Counted from the stretch's first letter, positions 8,575 through 16,701 are shown. The stretch: DNA of 64,000 bases from Candidatus Methanoperedens sp. (GCA_012026835.1 VEPN01000012.1:1-64000); one strand, 5' to 3'. Numbers and translations: made by a program. Notes: a model not told the origin generated them from the sequence alone.

Positions 8575-8811
8575 ATGGCAGAAATAACTGAAGGAGAAAT
8601 AAAAGAAACTTTTGGTGACAAAACCTTTTACAAAGGACTTGATTACTATGATGGCAGGCGTGTTCTTGACACTGTCAGGATAGGCAGTATCCTTTATGCC
8701 CGGGTGGTGGGAAGTTCTGCAAAACCTTACGAGGTCACAGCTTCTATCAGCGAGATGCATACAGAATGCACATGCCCTGTAGGATCGATGTGCAATCTGA
8801 GGGTACAGTGA
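8575..8811 (+). pseudogene. Truncated SWIM zinc-finger protein
   Basis: A 78-residue open frame whose start (EGEIKETFGDKTFYKGLDYYDGRR region) and VRIGSILYARVVGS segment match the N-terminus of SWIM zinc-finger proteins. The SWIM motif CxCx(n)CxH begins as CTCPVGSMC but the expected His and the hydrophobic helix after it are replaced by NLRVQ and a stop. The zinc site therefore lacks a ligand and everything downstream is missing. The stop codon directly abuts the ATG of the ERCC4 nuclease gene, so a deletion may have fused the two regions. It may still be translated and serve to couple translation into the nuclease gene. Confidence 0.6.
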
Positions 8812-9459
8812 ATGAGGATAGTCATTGACCACAGGGAGATGCGCTCCGGGGTAGCAGAGGCTCTTTGCAGGCTTGGTGCTGATATTGAAACCACCACTCT
8901 TGCGGTCGGCGATTATGTTGTGAGCGGGAGGGTGGCCTTCGAAAGAAAGACTGTGAATGATCTCTTCGCGACCCTGATAGAGCGCCGGGAACTGTTCTCG
9001 CAGCTTATGGACCTGGCGAGGTCGTACTCGCGGCCCATCCTGATAGTCGAGGGCGAAGACCCATTCTTTTTTTCAGGCCGCAGGGTGCATCCAATGGCTA
9101 TGCAGGGCTTCCTTAATACGATAGCCCTCATGCGAATCCCCACCCTTTACACGCTCAACGAGGCAGAGACGGCGCAGGTTATAGGCATGATAGCGGAAAA
9201 AGAGCAGGGCGGAAGGGATAAACCTTTTAACCCGCACGGGAAGCGGAGTCACTTATCAAAGTGCGGGGCGAAAGAATACCTTGTTTCATCTATCCCGGGC
9301 ATCGGGCCTGTGGCGGCAGGAAACCTGCTGCGGCATTTTGGCAGCGTGGAGAAAGTCGTGACTGCGCCGCGGGAGGAGCTTATGGAAGTGGAGCGCATCG
9401 GGGAAGGGATTGCGAAGAGGATAAGGGAGATTGCGGGAGGGAGGTATGATTCAAAATGA
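8812..9459 (+). CDS. ERCC4/XPF-family nuclease with helix-hairpin-helix
   Basis: A 215-residue structure-specific endonuclease of the XPF/Mus81/Hef family without a helicase domain. The nuclease part (1-140) has the catalytic GDYVVSGRVAFERKTVNDL region with the ERKxxxD motif, and the upstream acidic residue in VIDHREMR. Residues about 155-212 form a tandem helix-hairpin-helix DNA-binding module (SSIPGIGPVAAGNLLRHFGS, then VERIGEGIAKRI). Such short XPF proteins cut branched DNA at replication forks and act in repair. The ATG follows the stop of the truncated SWIM frame directly; a GAGGGT ribosome-binding site lies inside that frame's end. Confidence 0.9.
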   Translation: MRIVIDHREMRSGVAEALCRLGADIETTTLAVGDYVVSGRVAFERKTVNDLFATLIERRELFSQLMDLARSYSRPILIVEGEDPFFFSGRRVHPMAMQGFLNTIALMRIPTLYTLNEAETAQVIGMIAEKEQGGRDKPFNPHGKRSHLSKCGAKEYLVSSIPGIGPVAAGNLLRHFGSVEKVVTAPREELMEVERIGEGIAKRIREIAGGRYDSK

Positions 9460-9516
9460 ATGACATATTGATGATTTTGAAAGGGCAGACTTCATACTTG
9501 AGAAAAGTAATAGTTT

Positions 9517-9553
9517 CCCGTTACGCAATTATTCCCAGAATTTCCCGTTACGG
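9517..9553. repeat. CCGTTACGG words, left group
   Basis: CCCGTTACG at 9517-9525 and CCCGTTACGG at 9544-9553, 27 bp apart, both in the context TTTCCCGTTACG. They are the reverse complement of the CGTAACGG words on the other side of the recombinase gene, so the two groups face each other across it. Confidence 0.65.
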
Positions 9554-9695
9554 AAGTTGCTGTGTTATTTTTATTCAGACCTTTTATTTTAATTTATAGC
9601 GATACTTCTGTGCAATGCCTGATATTTTACCCGGGGAATGGACCAGCTGCATATCAGAATACTCATTCAGGCCATAATTCTAAAAAAACCATAAA

Positions 9696-9729
9696 AAAAT
9701 GTCGTATAATCCACATTATACGACATTTT
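9696..9729. repeat. Perfect 15-bp inverted repeat, possible Xer site or operator
   Basis: AAAATGTCGTATAAT-CCAC-ATTATACGACATTTT: exact 15-bp arms around 4 bp. It lies 51 bp upstream of the tyrosine recombinase start. Xer-type recombination sites consist of two about 11-bp inverted arms around a short core, so this could be a recombinase-binding site; it could equally be an operator or form a transcript hairpin. Known archaeal dif sites have 28 bp with a 6-bp core, which this does not match exactly. Confidence 0.6.
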
Positions 9730-9779
9730 AATATACTTCCACGTACAATTAGGTATAAAAGCATATTAATTGGTGATTC

Positions 9780-10616
9780 ATGGAAATATATACGGCACCA
9801 AATCTGAAAAAGCTGGAAACTGAACTGAAACTCAGGGGATTTTCTAAGCAGACCTCAAAAATGTACCTTTTCTATAATATCAAATTCCTTGAGTTCATAA
9901 AAAAATCTCCCCAAGATATCGATGACGATGATATAAGAGAGTTCCTTGCTCATAAAATGTCAGACCATTCTCTTTCTAATGCTTCAATCGCTCTCATAAA
10001 AGCTTCATTAAAATTCTTTTACACAGATATGATGGGAAAAAATCTGACACTGATAAAAACACCAAAAGCATCAAAGAAGCTTCCAGTCGTGTTGAGCCGC
10101 AGTGAAATAAAAGATCTTCTGGACAATACAAGGAACTTGAAGCATAGACTTTTGATAGAACTCCTGTACTCTACAGGGCTTCGGCTTTCAGAATGCATCA
10201 ACCTGAAATACTCTGACCTGGATTTGAACGATGGCATAGGTTGGGTACGCATGGGGAAAGGAGCAAAAGACAGGATATTTATTATTTCTGAAATGTTCAA
10301 GAACGACCTTCTGGCATACAAGGATGAAAATAGCTCGGATGGCAAAGGATATATTCTTTCTGTGAACGGCAGGAAAATGTCGCCTCGCAGTATCCAGCAC
10401 GCGGTAAAGGCCGCTGCAAAGCGCGCAGGCATCGAAAAAGATGTGCATGTTCACACGTTGCGGCATTCGTTCGCCACGCACCTGCTTGAGAACGGCGTGG
10501 ACATAAGGAAGATACAGAAGCTTCTGGGGCATTCGAATTTGCAGACCACGCAGATATACACGCAGGTCTCAAGCGAAGAGATCAAGAAGATTAAGAGCCC
10601 TCTGGATATGCTGTGA
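9780..10616 (+). CDS. XerA-like tyrosine recombinase
   Basis: A 278-residue XerC/D-type site-specific recombinase, the size of archaeal XerA. The N-terminal SAM-like core-binding domain spans about 8-85 (RGFSKQTSKMYLFYNIKFLEF). The catalytic domain has all expected residues: Arg in STGLRLSECINL, Lys in GKGAKDR, HxxR in HTLRHSFATHLLE, the second His in LLGHSNLQTT and the nucleophile Tyr in QIYTQVS. XerA resolves chromosome dimers at dif in archaea; related enzymes integrate mobile elements. No excisionase or phage gene lies nearby, but the gene is enclosed by dense short repeats. A GGTGATTC-ATG start supports 9780. Whether it is the chromosomal XerA or an element's integrase cannot be told from the sequence alone. 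Confidence 0.85.
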   Translation: MEIYTAPNLKKLETELKLRGFSKQTSKMYLFYNIKFLEFIKKSPQDIDDDDIREFLAHKMSDHSLSNASIALIKASLKFFYTDMMGKNLTLIKTPKASKKLPVVLSRSEIKDLLDNTRNLKHRLLIELLYSTGLRLSECINLKYSDLDLNDGIGWVRMGKGAKDRIFIISEMFKNDLLAYKDENSSDGKGYILSVNGRKMSPRSIQHAVKAAAKRAGIEKDVHVHTLRHSFATHLLENGVDIRKIQKLLGHSNLQTTQIYTQVSSEEIKKIKSPLDML

Positions 10617-10756
10617 AGGGATACTAATTCACTGGATTTTTAACAGCAAATTCCGTAACGTAATATTTCTCGATGTTTCCCGTAACGCCATTTTGCCAGA
10701 CAAATGCCGTAACGGTTTTGATGAATATATTTTCATTTCAGTAGTCCTGAATAAGA

Positions 10757-10866
10757 GTTAGTGGGCAGAAGAGTTTTTGGTGGTGGTATGAAAAAGAGTG
10801 GTTTCTTCTGCCCGCTATAATTCGTCTATATACGAACTTTAGTATTTATAGTTTACGTTTCTTGTA
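10757..10866. repeat. Hairpin-palindrome cassette, copy 1
   Basis: GTTAGTGGGCAGAAGA...TCTTCTGCCCGC (hairpin 10761-10815, about 12-bp stem with one G-T-type mismatch), then CTATAA, the palindrome TTCGTCTATATACGAA (10821-10836) and TATAGTTTACGTTTCTTGTAAA. The same order recurs at 10967-11073. No open frame in it is shared with copy 2. Confidence 0.6.
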
Positions 10867-10966
10867 AAACCGATTTGTTTAGATATACAAAATCTACATG
10901 GATACACTGGAATTGCGTCACGGTATTTTTTCAGAAATATTCCGTAACGGATATTTGTGTCAGGGG

Positions 10967-11073
10967 ATTAGTGGGCAGAGGGGATTATGGTGGATTAAAA
11001 AAGACGTTTTTTTCTGCCCACTATAAGTTCGTATATAGACGAACCAACATATATAGTTTACGTTTGATGTAAA
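10967..11073. repeat. Hairpin-palindrome cassette, copy 2
   Basis: ATTAGTGGGCAGA...TCTGCCCAC (hairpin 10971-11021), then CTATAA, TTCGTATATAGACGAA (11028-11043) and TATAGTTTACGTTTGATGTAAA. Its 16-bp palindrome is the exact reverse complement of the one in copy 1, while the flanks are in direct orientation. The hairpin loops differ between copies, so the stems, not the loops, are conserved. Confidence 0.6.
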
Positions 11074-11260
11074 GATGGTATAATTACGTAACGGATTTAT
11101 TAGCCATATCCCGTGACGGTAATTTAATATTTGACGTGACGGAATTATCTGGCTATGCCTGGATTACGTAGAGCTTTCCGGTAAATCTTAAATATAAAAA
11201 CGTAACTAATGAAAGGCCTTGTTGTTCCTTGAATGAAAAAATTAAAAGCTGGTGGTGAAT

Positions 11261-13288
11261 ATGACTTATGCATATTTATTTTTTGGACTGGTCATCATTT
11301 ATTTGGCAGGCGCGGTCGCCTCTATAATATTGAATAAAAAAGACCGTCTTTGTACCTATGTATCCTTCATAAGCTCGACCATCGCATCCGTCTCAGGGAT
11401 TATTTTTTCATTGTCCGTGATCCTTGGTGAAAATTTCGCATTCGCCCTTCCAGGCTCGTCGATCATGGTTTTTGATGTTTTTGTGGATAAATTATCGGCA
11501 TTCTTCGTTCTCGTGATATCCATAGCTGCTTTTGCGGTTTCGATCTATTCAATCGGGTACGTAAAAGAATACTTCGGGAAGAAGAACATCGGATATCTTG
11601 GTCTCCTGTACAACATTTTCATTCTTTCAATGGTACTTGTCGTCTCCTCAAATAACATTGTCATGTTCCTGATAGTATGGGAATTGATGTCAGTAGCGTC
11701 ATATTTCCTTGTGATATTCGAGCATGAAAAAGCAGAAATCAGGAAAGCAGGCTTCATTTATATTGTAATGACACACATAGGGACAGGCTTTATCATCCTG
11801 TCGCTGCTCATCCTTGCAAGTTCAAGCGGAAGTTTCAGTTTCGCATCCTTCCATGCTTCAGGTTCCACAATGCCTCCCCTCTTAAAAGACCTGGCATTCC
11901 TGTTCGCTCTTATCGGTTTCGGGGCAAAGGCAGGCATAGTGCCCCTTCACATCTGGCTTCCATACGCCCATCCCGCGGCACCAAGCAATGTATCGGCCCT
12001 GATGTCAGGTGTTATGATAAAAACAGCGATATATATGCTCATCCGCGTATCCTTTGATTTCCTGGGGGCCGATGTCCTGTGGTGGGGAATACTGCTGCTT
12101 GTAGTAGCATCAGCCTCCGCACTTCTTGGAGTAATGTATGCATTGATGGAGCATGATATGAAGCGGCTTCTGGCTTATCATAGCGTCGAGAACATAGGAA
12201 TCATCCTTATAGGTGTGGGTGTATCCATGATATTCGTGGCTTCCGGGCATCCGGAACTTGCAATATTCGGGTTGATAGCCGGGCTCTATCATACGATAAA
12301 CCACGCAGTTTTCAAATCTCTGCTATTCATGGGAGCAGGTTCGCTGATATATTCAGCGCATACAAGGAACATCGAAGAATTGGGAGGGCTTTTAAAAAAG
12401 ATGCCCTGGACAGGCCTTTTTTTCCTCATCGGTTCGATATCGATCTCCGCCCTTCCGCCGTTTAACGGTTTTGTAAGCGAATGGCTGACCTTCCAGGCCC
12501 AGCTCCTTGGCATCAACCTGGAAGACAATATTCTGAAAATCGCTGTACTTTCAAGCAGCGCTGCGCTTGCCCTGACAAGCGCCCTTGCAGCCGCGTGTTT
12601 TGTAAAGGCTTTCGGGATAAGCTTCCTTGCCATCCCGCGAAGCCCACATGCAGAACATGCCAGGGAAGTACCTGGAACTATGCTCTTCGGGATGGGTATT
12701 CTTTCGCTGCTGTGCATAATCCTCGGGATATTCGCGTTTTATTTCATACCTGTTCTTGACACGGTTGCAACCTCGGTTATCAGGACAGGAGCCGTCTCAC
12801 AGTCTATATATAATATATCATCAGTGATGACGCTCCCGCTGGCAGGAAGCATTTCAACAATGTGGCTGTTCCTGCTTTTATTCATCATTCTTCCCCTTCC
12901 ATTCCTTCTTGCGCTTGCTATCGGGGGAGGAACATCGGCACGAAAGTACGAGACATGGGGGTGCGGACAGCCCTCAGTGACAGGAAGAAATGAATATACT
13001 GCCACGGCATTCTCAAAACCGATACGTATGTGGTTTGGCAATATCTACAGGTCGCACAGGGAAATACAGACAACTTATGGAGGTTCTCCCTTTTTCAAAG
13101 ATAGATTTATCTTCGACACGCAGATAGAGCCTATATTCGAGAAATACCTCTACAGGCCAGTCACATGGCTTGCGCTTACTATCTCAAGATTAATGAGAAT
13201 CATACAGACAGGGAGCATACATTTATATCTGCTTTATATACTCATCACGCTGGTGATCGCATTGATATATGTGGGAAGCGGCGGCTAA
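11261..13288 (+). CDS. HyfB/NuoL-like proton-translocating membrane subunit, orphan
   Basis: A 675-residue protein with about 15-16 membrane helices of the complex I/Mrp antiporter family. The conserved core near 95-370 is seen in WELMSVASYFLV, GFGAKAGIVPLHIWLPYAHPAAPSNVSALMSG, MEHDMKRLLAYHSVEN and YHTINHAVFKSLLFMGAG (Lys and Glu residues of the proton path). The C-terminal block TWGCGQP...YTATAFSKPIRMWF is typical of hydrogenase-4 component B (HyfB/HycC). No partner subunits lie nearby, so it may serve a complex encoded elsewhere or act as a stand-alone ion transporter. The ATG at 11261 is preferred over GTG 11252 because GGTGGTGA then forms the ribosome-binding site. It lies just right of the repeat zone. 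Confidence 0.88.
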   Translation: MTYAYLFFGLVIIYLAGAVASIILNKKDRLCTYVSFISSTIASVSGIIFSLSVILGENFAFALPGSSIMVFDVFVDKLSAFFVLVISIAAFAVSIYSIGYVKEYFGKKNIGYLGLLYNIFILSMVLVVSSNNIVMFLIVWELMSVASYFLVIFEHEKAEIRKAGFIYIVMTHIGTGFIILSLLILASSSGSFSFASFHASGSTMPPLLKDLAFLFALIGFGAKAGIVPLHIWLPYAHPAAPSNVSALMSGVMIKTAIYMLIRVSFDFLGADVLWWGILLLVVASASALLGVMYALMEHDMKRLLAYHSVENIGIILIGVGVSMIFVASGHPELAIFGLIAGLYHTINHAVFKSLLFMGAGSLIYSAHTRNIEELGGLLKKMPWTGLFFLIGSISISALPPFNGFVSEWLTFQAQLLGINLEDNILKIAVLSSSAALALTSALAAACFVKAFGISFLAIPRSPHAEHAREVPGTMLFGMGILSLLCIILGIFAFYFIPVLDTVATSVIRTGAVSQSIYNISSVMTLPLAGSISTMWLFLLLFIILPLPFLLALAIGGGTSARKYETWGCGQPSVTGRNEYTATAFSKPIRMWFGNIYRSHREIQTTYGGSPFFKDRFIFDTQIEPIFEKYLYRPVTWLALTISRLMRIIQTGSIHLYLLYILITLVIALIYVGSGG

Positions 13289-13308
13289 AAAAATATATAA
13301 TATCTATG

Positions 13309-13803
13309 TTAAGATAATACCCTCTTAATATAAATTTCATACGCTACAGGTTCAACGGATTTCCCTGCCCAGAATTTTATTAATTCTCCCCTGTGTATAA
13401 TAGCAGTGAGAGGCAGTTTCTTTTCTTTTTCCTCTTCATGAAATATTATATTATAAAGCGCTCCGCCTTCATGCCTGTCTTCTGCTACTTCGATTACTTC
13501 GATCCTGTCCCAGTATTTTTTGGCAATCTCATCGACGTTGTCCTGGTTTCCTTCGCAGAGCTTGCATTTATCGTCCCGCGTCCTGTCGCGCCTGATATTA
13601 AGAAGCACAGGGCGCTGGGTGGCGTTTATCCTGTCGATAAGTTTCTCGACAGGTTCGTATTTATCAGCAATATATTGTTCAATGGAATCTTTGTATTCTA
13701 TTACGGCCTGCTCTGCGGTTATATTATTCGCTTTTGACAGCGCTGCTATGAACTTCTGCCTGAATTTCTCTTTATGGTTGGACTTGAGTTGGGTTAGTTT
13801 CAT
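13309..13803 (-). CDS. Thioredoxin-fold-like CxxC protein
   Basis: A 164-residue soluble protein. The pattern after residue 65 suits a thioredoxin-like fold: a strand RPVLLNIRRDR, then CKLC as a CxxC, a helix QDNVDEIAKKYW, a strand IEVIEVAE, and LPLTAIIHRGELIKFWAG with the Pro expected before the third strand. The first 65 residues are helical and charged with no recognised family. The CxxC suggests redox or metal binding; no partner gene is adjacent, and the gene converges on the HyfB-like gene with a 20-bp gap. Family assignment is by pattern only. Confidence 0.6.
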   Translation of the reverse strand: MKLTQLKSNHKEKFRQKFIAALSKANNITAEQAVIEYKDSIEQYIADKYEPVEKLIDRINATQRPVLLNIRRDRTRDDKCKLCEGNQDNVDEIAKKYWDRIEVIEVAEDRHEGGALYNIIFHEEEKEKKLPLTAIIHRGELIKFWAGKSVEPVAYEIYIKRVLS

Positions 13804-13876
13804 AAATCCTCCTCAATTGGAACTGTGATTAGGTTAAACTTCTCTCCCATGTTTATCTTTTTTACGCTGCATCAAA

Positions 13877-14452
13877 ATGGCTTTCAGGAAGCTGGGTTTC
13901 CCGCCGGAATATTCTTTACTCTTTCTTTTTTTATCCTTGCTTGGCAGTCATATAAACATCCCTGTCAGTGAGATCACATCGCGGGAACCCATAGTTTCAG
14001 GCCGTATTATTGAATTTTACAGGTTCAAGTACGTGGTCCCGCCTGTTGAGGTAAAGCGGCGAACTATCATAGCCGTCAATATTGGAGGTGCGGTGCTCCC
14101 GGTAATGATATCTATATTCCTGGCTACCCTTGTAAACATTGGAGATGTGCTTATCGGAGTTTTGATTATGACAATCCTTATTCATCTGATAGCCCGGCCT
14201 GTGAAAGGTCTTGGGATAGCAGTCCCAGCATTGATACCTCCTGTTGCTGCTGCTGCACTGGCGCTCCTCATATCTCCGGGCGAGGCACCAATTATCGCTT
14301 ATATTTCCGGAACCCTGGGTAGCCTCATCGGAGCGGACCTCCTTAACCTGAAAAAAATCCCTGAACTTGGTACTCCTGTAGCTTCAATCGGCGGGGCGGG
14401 TACATTTGACGGTATATTTCTCACAGGAATAATATCGGTGCTCCTGGCTTAG
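13877..14452 (+). CDS. DUF1614 membrane protein
   Basis: A 191-residue integral membrane protein with about five helices, matching the DUF1614 family as I know it: FPPEYSLLFLFLSLLGSHINIP at the start (quoted as FPPEYSLL and GSHINIPV), a VNIGGAVLPVMIS segment, and a conserved end GADLLNL...ASIGGAGTFDGIFLTG. Its function is unknown; the Asp/Gly-rich C-terminal loops suggest transport or a membrane enzyme. It stands between a convergent ilvD and a divergent thioredoxin-like gene. Confidence 0.8.
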   Translation: MAFRKLGFPPEYSLLFLFLSLLGSHINIPVSEITSREPIVSGRIIEFYRFKYVVPPVEVKRRTIIAVNIGGAVLPVMISIFLATLVNIGDVLIGVLIMTILIHLIARPVKGLGIAVPALIPPVAAAALALLISPGEAPIIAYISGTLGSLIGADLLNLKKIPELGTPVASIGGAGTFDGIFLTGIISVLLA

Positions 14453-14466
14453 CCGCCTTACCGATA

Positions 14467-16131
14467 TTACTGGAAGACCGCACCTTTATCAGATGAACTT
14501 ACCAGTTTCTCGTACCTTGCAAGATAGCCTTTTGTGACCTTTGGGGACGGCGCTTTCCACATTTTTTTCCTTTTTTCCATCTCTTCCTGTGAAACCCTGG
14601 TGTCCAAAATCCTGCCTGGTATGTCTATCTCAATAATATCGCCGTCCCGCACAAGAGCGATAGGTCCGCCGATTGCAGCTTCAGGTGAGACGTGCCCTAT
14701 GCATGGCCCCCTTGTCCCGCCTGAGAACCGCCCATCTGTGATAAGCGCAACCGAATCAATCAATCCCATCCCTGCTATTGCGGCGGTGGGAGAAAGCATC
14801 TCACGCATCCCCGGGCCGCCTTTTGGGCCCTCATAACGTATTACTATACAATCGCCCGGCTTGATCTTCGTTTCCATTATGGCTTTCATGGCAAGTTCTT
14901 CACTGTCAAAGATCCTCGCAGGCCCCGAATGCTTCAGCATTTTTTGGTTTACAGCGCTCTGTTTTACCACTGAGCCAAGGGGGGCAAGGCTTCCCATCAG
15001 TACTGCGATCCCGCCTTCTGGGTGTACGGGCGATTCCGGTGTCGCGATTATCTCTTTATTGGCGCGCGGATTTATTATTATGAAATCGTCGAGGTTCTCT
15101 TTTAGGGTTTTTCCTGAAACTGTATTTACATCAAGATGGAGCCTGTCATGGAGGCGCTGCATAATGGCAGGAACACCCCCCGCCCGTTCAAAATCGATAA
15201 GGTACCTGTTCCCGCCGGGCCTCAGATTGATAAGATGCGGTGTCTCCCTGCTTATTTCATCGAACCTGGAAAGTGGCAGGCCAAGCCCGAATTCCCGCGC
15301 TATCGCAGGCAGGTGCAACGCAGTATTTGTGCTGCCGCCGATGGCCATGTCAACACGTATTGCATTATCGAGGGATTCATCTGTTACTATCTGGCGTGCT
15401 GCCGTTCCTTTTTCCACAAGTTCAAGTATCTTCATACCCGACTGCTTTGCAAGCCGTATCTTTTTTGCATCTACCGCATGTGCAGTTGCGCATCCGGGGA
15501 GGCTTAAACCCAGCGCTTCTGTGACACAGGCCATGGTGTTTGCTGTGAAAAGACCTGCGCACGAACCAGCGCCGCAGCATGCGTAATCCTCAAGATTCTT
15601 TAAATCCATATCTGAAAGTTTACCGCCCTGGCGCTGTCCAACGGCTTCGAAAAGGGAGATAACATCCCTTGGCTCATCTCCCACTATACCTGGCATCATC
15701 GGCCCTCCCGTAACCACGATAGCAGGGATATCAAGCCTCCCCGCAGCCATCAGGTGGCCGGGCACTATCTTATCGCAGGTAGGTATCATAACCATGCCGT
15801 CGAACTGGTGCGCCCCGACCATGAGTTCGACGCTGTCGGCAATGATTTCCCTGCTCGGCAGCGAGTTTTTCATGCCGATATGACCCATTGCAATACCGTC
15901 GCATATTCCTATGGTGTTAAATTCAAACGGTACGCCTCCTGCCATCCTTATACCTGCTTTTACGGCTTCTGCAAGCTTATCAAGGTGAATATGGCCCGGG
16001 ATGACCTCGTTCCATGAATTAACCACTCCTATGAACGGCAGGGACATTTCTTCATCTGTCAGCCCGACTGATTTTAACAAAGACCTGTGAGGGGCGCGCT
16101 CAAGTCCTTTTTTGATGTTATCGCTTCTCAT
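14467..16131 (-). CDS. ilvD: Dihydroxy-acid dehydratase
   Basis: A 554-residue IlvD/Edd-family enzyme of full normal length. It dehydrates 2,3-dihydroxy-isovalerate and its homologue in valine, isoleucine and leucine synthesis and needs an Fe-S cluster and Mg. Conserved stretches: [25 protein letters not shown] (cluster Cys), [20 protein letters not shown] (second cluster Cys), [16 protein letters not shown], and near the C-terminus [11 protein letters not shown]. The related ilvE gene lies 2 kb away on the same strand, but they do not form an operon. The start shares a promoter region with the divergent rpl39e. Confidence 0.97.
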   Translation of the reverse strand: MRSDNIKKGLERAPHRSLLKSVGLTDEEMSLPFIGVVNSWNEVIPGHIHLDKLAEAVKAGIRMAGGVPFEFNTIGICDGIAMGHIGMKNSLPSREIIADSVELMVGAHQFDGMVMIPTCDKIVPGHLMAAGRLDIPAIVVTGGPMMPGIVGDEPRDVISLFEAVGQRQGGKLSDMDLKNLEDYACCGAGSCAGLFTANTMACVTEALGLSLPGCATAHAVDAKKIRLAKQSGMKILELVEKGTAARQIVTDESLDNAIRVDMAIGGSTNTALHLPAIAREFGLGLPLSRFDEISRETPHLINLRPGGNRYLIDFERAGGVPAIMQRLHDRLHLDVNTVSGKTLKENLDDFIIINPRANKEIIATPESPVHPEGGIAVLMGSLAPLGSVVKQSAVNQKMLKHSGPARIFDSEELAMKAIMETKIKPGDCIVIRYEGPKGGPGMREMLSPTAAIAGMGLIDSVALITDGRFSGGTRGPCIGHVSPEAAIGGPIALVRDGDIIEIDIPGRILDTRVSQEEMEKRKKMWKAPSPKVTKGYLARYEKLVSSSDKGAVFQ

Positions 16132-16180
16132 AGTATGTGGCTGTTAGATGATTCTTAATTATTTTAAACATTATGGTAGA

Positions 16181-16189
16181 TATTTAAAT
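16181..16189 (+). promoter_or_regulatory. TATA box of the rpl39e operon
   Basis: TATTTAAAT, about 75 bp before the rpl39e ATG, in an AT-rich divergent region between ilvD and rpl39e. Position and base composition suit an archaeal TATA box with a short leader. It was not tested otherwise. Confidence 0.4.
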
Positions 16190-16258
16190 CACCCAAAAGC
16201 TTTATCAATAAACCCATACCTAAAGGACATTCTCATTTAAGATTACTCGGTGACTTTT

Positions 16259-16411
16259 ATGACCCAGAAGACAAAAGGAAAGAAGAAGCGATTGGCAAAA
16301 GCGCAAAACCAGAACCAGCGTGTTCCGGCGTGGGTTATTGTCAAGACAAAGAGGAAAGTAATGACCCATCCGCAGAGAAGGCACTGGAGACGCAGCACCC
16401 TGGAAGTTTAA
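16259..16411 (+). CDS. rpl39e: Ribosomal protein L39e
   Basis: A 50-residue, strongly basic protein beginning [16 protein letters not shown] and ending [11 protein letters not shown], the signature of L39e (core NQRVPAWV and HPQRRHWRR). L39e lines the exit tunnel of archaeal and eukaryotic large subunits. The gene is too short for many gene finders but is certain: a GGTGA ribosome-binding site lies 5 bp before the ATG, and rpl31e and aif6 follow in the usual archaeal order, with an 11-bp gap to rpl31e. Confidence 0.97.
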   Translation: MTQKTKGKKKRLAKAQNQNQRVPAWVIVKTKRKVMTHPQRRHWRRSTLEV

Positions 16412-16422
16412 GGTGAAATAAT

Positions 16423-16686
16423 ATGGCAGACATTGAAAGGATTTATACAATTCCGCTTTCAGATGCAAGGAAAGTCCCTCGCTGGAAGAGAGCAGAAAGC
16501 GCAGTGAGAAAGGTAAGAGCTTTTATTGCGAAACATCTGAAGACAGACCCTGAAGAAGTTAAGATCGATAAAACCATAAATGAGAAGATATGGGAAAGAG
16601 GTTCCATGAAACCGCCATTGAAAGTCCGGGTCAGGGCAGTCAAGTTTGAAGCTGGCGGTGTTCAGGCTGAACTTGCCCAGGAATAA
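16423..16686 (+). CDS. rpl31e: Ribosomal protein L31e
   Basis: An 87-residue L31e protein of the large subunit, near the tunnel exit. Conserved parts are [20 protein letters not shown] (core [14 protein letters not shown]), AFIAKHLK and [21 protein letters not shown] (core NEKIWERGS). The ribosome-binding site AGGTGA lies just before the ATG and directly follows the rpl39e stop. Part of the rpl39e-rpl31e-aif6 operon. Confidence 0.97.
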   Translation: MADIERIYTIPLSDARKVPRWKRAESAVRKVRAFIAKHLKTDPEEVKIDKTINEKIWERGSMKPPLKVRVRAVKFEAGGVQAELAQE

Positions 16687-16701
16687 TTTTTTGAGTTTGA
16701 T

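Larger units (their letters stand above)
9460..9779. other. Repeat-bearing intergenic region before the recombinase gene
   Basis: About 320 bp without a convincing gene. It holds two copies of the CCGTTACG(G) word (9517-9525 and 9545-9553), both preceded by TTTC, a perfect inverted repeat (9696-9729), a TATA-like GGTATAAAAG at 9752-9761 and a GGTGAT ribosome-binding site just before the ATG at 9780. The TATA box is only about 25 bp from that ATG, so either transcription starts almost at the ATG or a second TATA-like sequence (TTTTAATATAC near 9726) is used. Confidence 0.5.
10653..11142. repeat. CCGTRACGG words, right group
   Basis: Eight copies: CCGTAACG 10653-10660, CCCGTAACG 10679-10687, CCGTAACGG 10707-10715, GCGTCACGG 10915-10923, TCCGTAACGG 10941-10950, ACGTAACGG 11086-11094, CCGTGACGG 11111-11119 and ACGTGACGG 11134-11142. 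All read in the same direction on the plus strand, opposite to the two copies before the recombinase gene. Such density is far above chance for a 9-mer in about 500 bp. Confidence 0.7.
10617..11260. other. Repeat-rich intergenic region after the recombinase gene
   Basis: About 640 bp with no credible protein gene; the one open frame (10875-11072) runs across the repeats and looks accidental. It holds eight CCGTRACGG-type words, and two copies, 210 bp apart, of a cassette made of a hairpin (GTGGGCAGA...TCTGCCCRC) plus a 16-bp palindrome and a TATAGTTTACGTTT tail. The layout recalls a replication origin, a recombination locus or a pair of small RNA genes. Confidence 0.5.

Noticed and set aside
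9562-9807. 81-codon open frame before the recombinase gene
   Set aside because: It runs through the inverted repeat and into the recombinase start in another frame, so it is accidental.
10875-11072. 65-codon open frame in the repeat zone after the recombinase gene
   Set aside because: It runs across the repeat words and cassette copy 2, lacks a ribosome-binding site and has no protein-like composition.
9460-11260. CRISPR array or leader
   Set aside because: The repeats are 9-mers or two-copy cassettes with irregular spacing; there are no equal spacers and no cas genes in the window.
14534-15586. Long plus-strand open frames opposite ilvD
   Set aside because: They mirror the codon pattern of ilvD, which is certain; low-complexity Ser/Pro-rich translations show they are shadows.
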